The position numbers and the translations under genes are program-made. 31,514 nucleotides of DNA from a virus. The stretch is taken from IMG/VR virus record IMGVR_UViG_3300047994_000600, positions 1 through 31,514 of that record, one strand, 5' to 3'. Positions 29,834-31,514 of this stretch are shown here, in pieces (position 1 is the stretch's first letter; each line of letters begins with the position of its first letter). Under the pieces are notes generated by a model, which saw only the letters and a list, made by a program, of their open reading frames with translations, searched no databases and had not been told where the DNA came from.

Positions 29834-30169
29834 ATGGATCAGGACTCCGTGGCCGTTCTGCGGGCGGACATTGCCGCTTTGCGCGGTGATTTTGCCGCTA
29901 TCCGCCAGGACCTTGGCGTGCTGGACGCCAGAACCGACGCGCTGGAAAACTGGCGCGAGCGATACCTGGCGCAGGATGACCAGGTAGTGAGCAAGTTGTT
30001 TACGAAAGTGGATGAGCTTGTCGCGGGTTTGAGCGAAATGCGGGCGGATTTATCGCGCATCCGCGGGGAGCGCGATGCCGAACGCCGCATGACGATCACC
30101 GTCGTCAGCCTGCTCTCCGCGTTATGCGGCGGCCTGGCGACGAATTTTTTGCATTTTCCGGGACATTAG
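29834..30169 (+). CDS. XhlA-like coiled-coil membrane protein
   Basis: A 111-residue protein with a long heptad-repeat helix (residues about 5-85: VAVLRADIAALRGDFAAIRQ, LGVLDARTDALENWRERYLA, VDELVAGLSEMRADLSRIRG) and one C-terminal membrane helix (ITVVSLLSALCGGLATNFL, about 88-106). The layout is that of haemolysin XhlA-type proteins that assist holins. AAGAAAGG (29819-29826) precedes ATG 29834; the frame extends upstream to a TTG without need. It opens the lysis cassette. Confidence 0.7.
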   Translation: MDQDSVAVLRADIAALRGDFAAIRQDLGVLDARTDALENWRERYLAQDDQVVSKLFTKVDELVAGLSEMRADLSRIRGERDAERRMTITVVSLLSALCGGLATNFLHFPGH

Positions 30170-30171
30170 CG

Positions 30172-30684
30172 ATGGATCATTTTGCGCGTTGCTTTGCCTT
30201 CACTTTGGGGGCGGAGGGCGGTTATTCGAACAACGCGGCCGACCCCGGCAACTGGACCGGCGGCGCGGTGGGCAATGGCGAATTGCGCGGCACCAAATTC
30301 GGCATCAGCGCGAGTGCCTATCCACAGCTCGATATTGCGAATCTAACGCAAGGTGAGGCCGAGGCGATTTACCGGCGCGATTACTGGGCGGCGTTGCGGG
30401 GCGATGATTTGCCGCTACCCATCGCCCTGGTGGCGTTTGACGCGGCGGTGAATGCAGGCGTGCGCCGCGCGGTTTCCTGGCTGCAACTCGCGGTGGGCGC
30501 GCTGGTTGACGGCGTGTTAGGACCGGAAACCCTGGCCGCGCTGAATGCCGGTGATGCGGCGGCACTGGCGCGTGAGGCGCTGGTGCGCCGGCTGGAATTT
30601 TCCACGCATCTTTCCACCTGGGCGAGCTTCAGCCTCGGCTGGTCGCGCCGGATTATCGCGCTGGCCGGTGAGATTTCCGCATGA
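30172..30684 (+). CDS. Endolysin, glycoside hydrolase 108 type
   Basis: A 170-residue muralytic enzyme. The N-terminus has the GH108 signature: TLGAEGGYSNNAADPGNWTG with the catalytic Glu15 in EGGY, then the short GTKFGIS element, followed by QGEAEAIYRRDYWAALRG and FDAAVNAGVRRAVSWLQLAV. The latter part also carries the peptidoglycan-binding-3-like VDGVLGPETLAALNAGDAAA. No signal peptide is present, so release depends on the holin. ATG 30172 lies two bases after the previous stop. Length and motif order are normal. Confidence 0.9.
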   Translation: MDHFARCFAFTLGAEGGYSNNAADPGNWTGGAVGNGELRGTKFGISASAYPQLDIANLTQGEAEAIYRRDYWAALRGDDLPLPIALVAFDAAVNAGVRRAVSWLQLAVGALVDGVLGPETLAALNAGDAAALAREALVRRLEFSTHLSTWASFSLGWSRRIIALAGEISA

Positions 30685-30932
30685 CCTGGCTTACGGGGTT
30701 GCTGAGCGATGGCCATGGCCAGCCCGATGAACAGGCGCTGATTTCACTGATTGGCGCCGTGGTTTTCTTTGGCCTTGAAATCTTTTCGGTGGTCGTTCAC
30801 GGCCAGAATTTTGACCCGCTCAGCTTCGGTGCCGGTGTCGGCACGCTGATGGGTGCCACTTCCGCCGGCTTTGGCCTGCGGACTCGTTTATCCAATGATC
30901 CAGGAGGCAATAATGCCGGCAATAATCCTTAA
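30681..30932 (+). CDS. Holin-like membrane protein
   Basis: An 83-residue protein with two hydrophobic segments (ALISLIGAVVFFGLEIFSVV, about 19-38, and LSFGAGVGTLMGATSAGFGL, about 47-66) and a short polar C-terminus. Size, two-helix layout and position after the endolysin (four-base ATGA overlap) fit a holin that forms lesions in the inner membrane and lets the endolysin out. It overlaps the start of the spanin gene by 20 bases. Confidence 0.75.
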   Translation: MTWLTGLLSDGHGQPDEQALISLIGAVVFFGLEIFSVVVHGQNFDPLSFGAGVGTLMGATSAGFGLRTRLSNDPGGNNAGNNP

Positions 30933-31281
30933 GTTTTTAACGCCGCTGGCGCCGTATCTGGCGGCGGCCGCCGTGCTGCTTGGCGGGTTTCTTTATGTCG
31001 AGCATCTGCGTAACGATCTGGCATACGCCAATGCCGCGAATGCGGCACTCGCCCAGACCAACCAGGCGAACGCGGCCGCCATCGTCAGCTACCAGGCGCA
31101 GCAGCAAAAATGGAATGCGGCGCTTGACGCGCTGGATGCGCAAAGCCTGCAAACCGCCAACGCCACCGGACAGATTCTCGGCAACATCGCGGCACAGCCC
31201 GCCAGCGCCGATGCGCCAGTGGCCCCCGTGCTTGCCGGCTCGCTCGCGGATATCGCCAAACTGCAAGGCCAGACCAAATGA
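30913..31281 (+). CDS. Inner-membrane spanin (Rz-like)
   Basis: A 122-residue protein with an N-terminal membrane helix (LTPLAPYLAAAAVLLGGFLY, about 9-28) and a long Ala/Gln-rich periplasmic helix (NDLAYANAANAALAQTNQAN, then QAQQQKWNAALDALDAQSLQ). This is the plan of i-spanins, which join with the outer-membrane lipoprotein encoded next to fuse the two membranes in the last step of lysis. AGGAGG (30902-30907) precedes ATG 30913. The longer upstream frame overlaps the holin gene and is not needed. Confidence 0.75.
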   Translation: MPAIILKFLTPLAPYLAAAAVLLGGFLYVEHLRNDLAYANAANAALAQTNQANAAAIVSYQAQQQKWNAALDALDAQSLQTANATGQILGNIAAQPASADAPVAPVLAGSLADIAKLQGQTK

Positions 31282-31514
31282 AATTTTTGCTTCTGTTCCT
31301 GCTGCTCGCCGGCTGCGCGGCGCCGGCGCCGGTGACGAAAATTGTCACGGTCACGCCAAGCCTTCCCAGCAGCCTGCTGCACTGCGCGCCGGCGCCCGAA
31401 GTGCCGGCCGCTGTCAGCCAATCCGTTGTCGCGAAATACATCGTCACCCTGTGGCAGGCCGGGGAGGATTGCCGTGCGCATGTTCAGGCCATCAGCCAGT
31501 TGTTCAACAAATAA
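31278..31514 (+). CDS. Outer-membrane spanin lipoprotein (Rz1-like)
   Basis: A 78-residue secreted lipoprotein: MKFLLLFLLLAGC gives a signal sequence with the lipobox LAGC and the lipid-carrying Cys13, followed by a Pro/Ala-rich mature part typical of Rz1 (APAPVTKIVTVTPSLPSSLL). It overlaps the Rz-like gene by four bases (ATGA) and is not nested inside it as in lambda. The stop codon is the last three bases of the window. It should pair with the inner-membrane spanin at its C-terminus. Confidence 0.8.
   Translation: MKFLLLFLLLAGCAAPAPVTKIVTVTPSLPSSLLHCAPAPEVPAAVSQSVVAKYIVTLWQAGEDCRAHVQAISQLFNK

Noticed and set aside
1-31514. CRISPR arrays, tRNA or rRNA genes, insertion sequences, integrase and attachment sites
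   Set aside because: Looked for by eye; no regularly spaced repeats, tRNA-like cloverleaf, transposase-like protein or integrase-like protein was found.

Overview
The window is the late, virion-building half of a tailed, contractile-tail (Mu/P2-like myovirus) prophage, together with its left-hand regulatory end. The host looks like a high-GC alphaproteobacterium. A member of the Acetobacteraceae (Rhodospirillales) is my best guess, from the GC-rich codon use, the DUF6362-type protein and the character of the small HTH protein; this is inference only. No integrase, transposase, replication gene, tRNA, rRNA or attachment site is visible, so the prophage probably continues beyond the left edge. 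The right edge falls exactly on the stop codon of the last lysis gene.

Layout. 1-1296: a leftward small HTH repressor, an operator region built from copies of a 15-bp palindromic box, then two small rightward genes (an HTH protein and a DUF6362-like protein). 1286-2911: an accessory block with a leftward two-helix membrane protein, a rightward outer-membrane beta-barrel protein, a strong terminator hairpin and a second, long imperfect hairpin. 3023-8949: packaging and head (large terminase, portal, scaffold-like protein, major capsid protein, decoration-like and connector-like proteins). 8949-12394: tail terminator-like protein, a 46-residue protein too short for usual ORF cut-offs, contractile sheath, tube, and a tail-assembly chaperone with a canonical -1 frameshift site (GGGAAAC, directly followed by TAA) that makes an extended chaperone.

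12395-16612 is the oddest part. Synteny demands a tape-measure gene here, yet none is present. Its place is taken by a visibly AT-richer cassette: a three-helix membrane protein, a 470-residue Gly/Pro-rich protein, a phosphodiester-glycosidase-like (NAGPA/DUF2233) protein and two related small membrane proteins. The last ~88 residues of the 470-residue protein recur, diverged, as an orphan fragment (16343-16612) directly before the baseplate genes. The likeliest reading is that the tape-measure body was replaced and only its 3' end (and perhaps its first few codons) remains. If so, the prophage cannot build a normal tail unless a tape measure lies elsewhere.

16621-21183: baseplate (tail protein, LysM-like protein, hub, spike with an HxH tip, gp25-like wedge, J-like wedge, I-like protein). 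21193-29815: host-recognition apparatus (glycine-rich adhesin, fibre-tail adaptor, beta-helix tailspike, a fibre with a collagen-like stretch and four Ig-like repeats, and a lectin-like/SGNH-esterase protein). A ~35-residue module recurs several times in two of these proteins. 29834-31514: lysis cassette (XhlA-like coiled-coil membrane protein, GH108-type endolysin, holin, inner-membrane and outer-membrane spanins), tightly overlapping.

No stretch longer than 300 bases lacks a gene. The longest gaps are 1772-1987 and 2801-3022, both of which hold inverted repeats.
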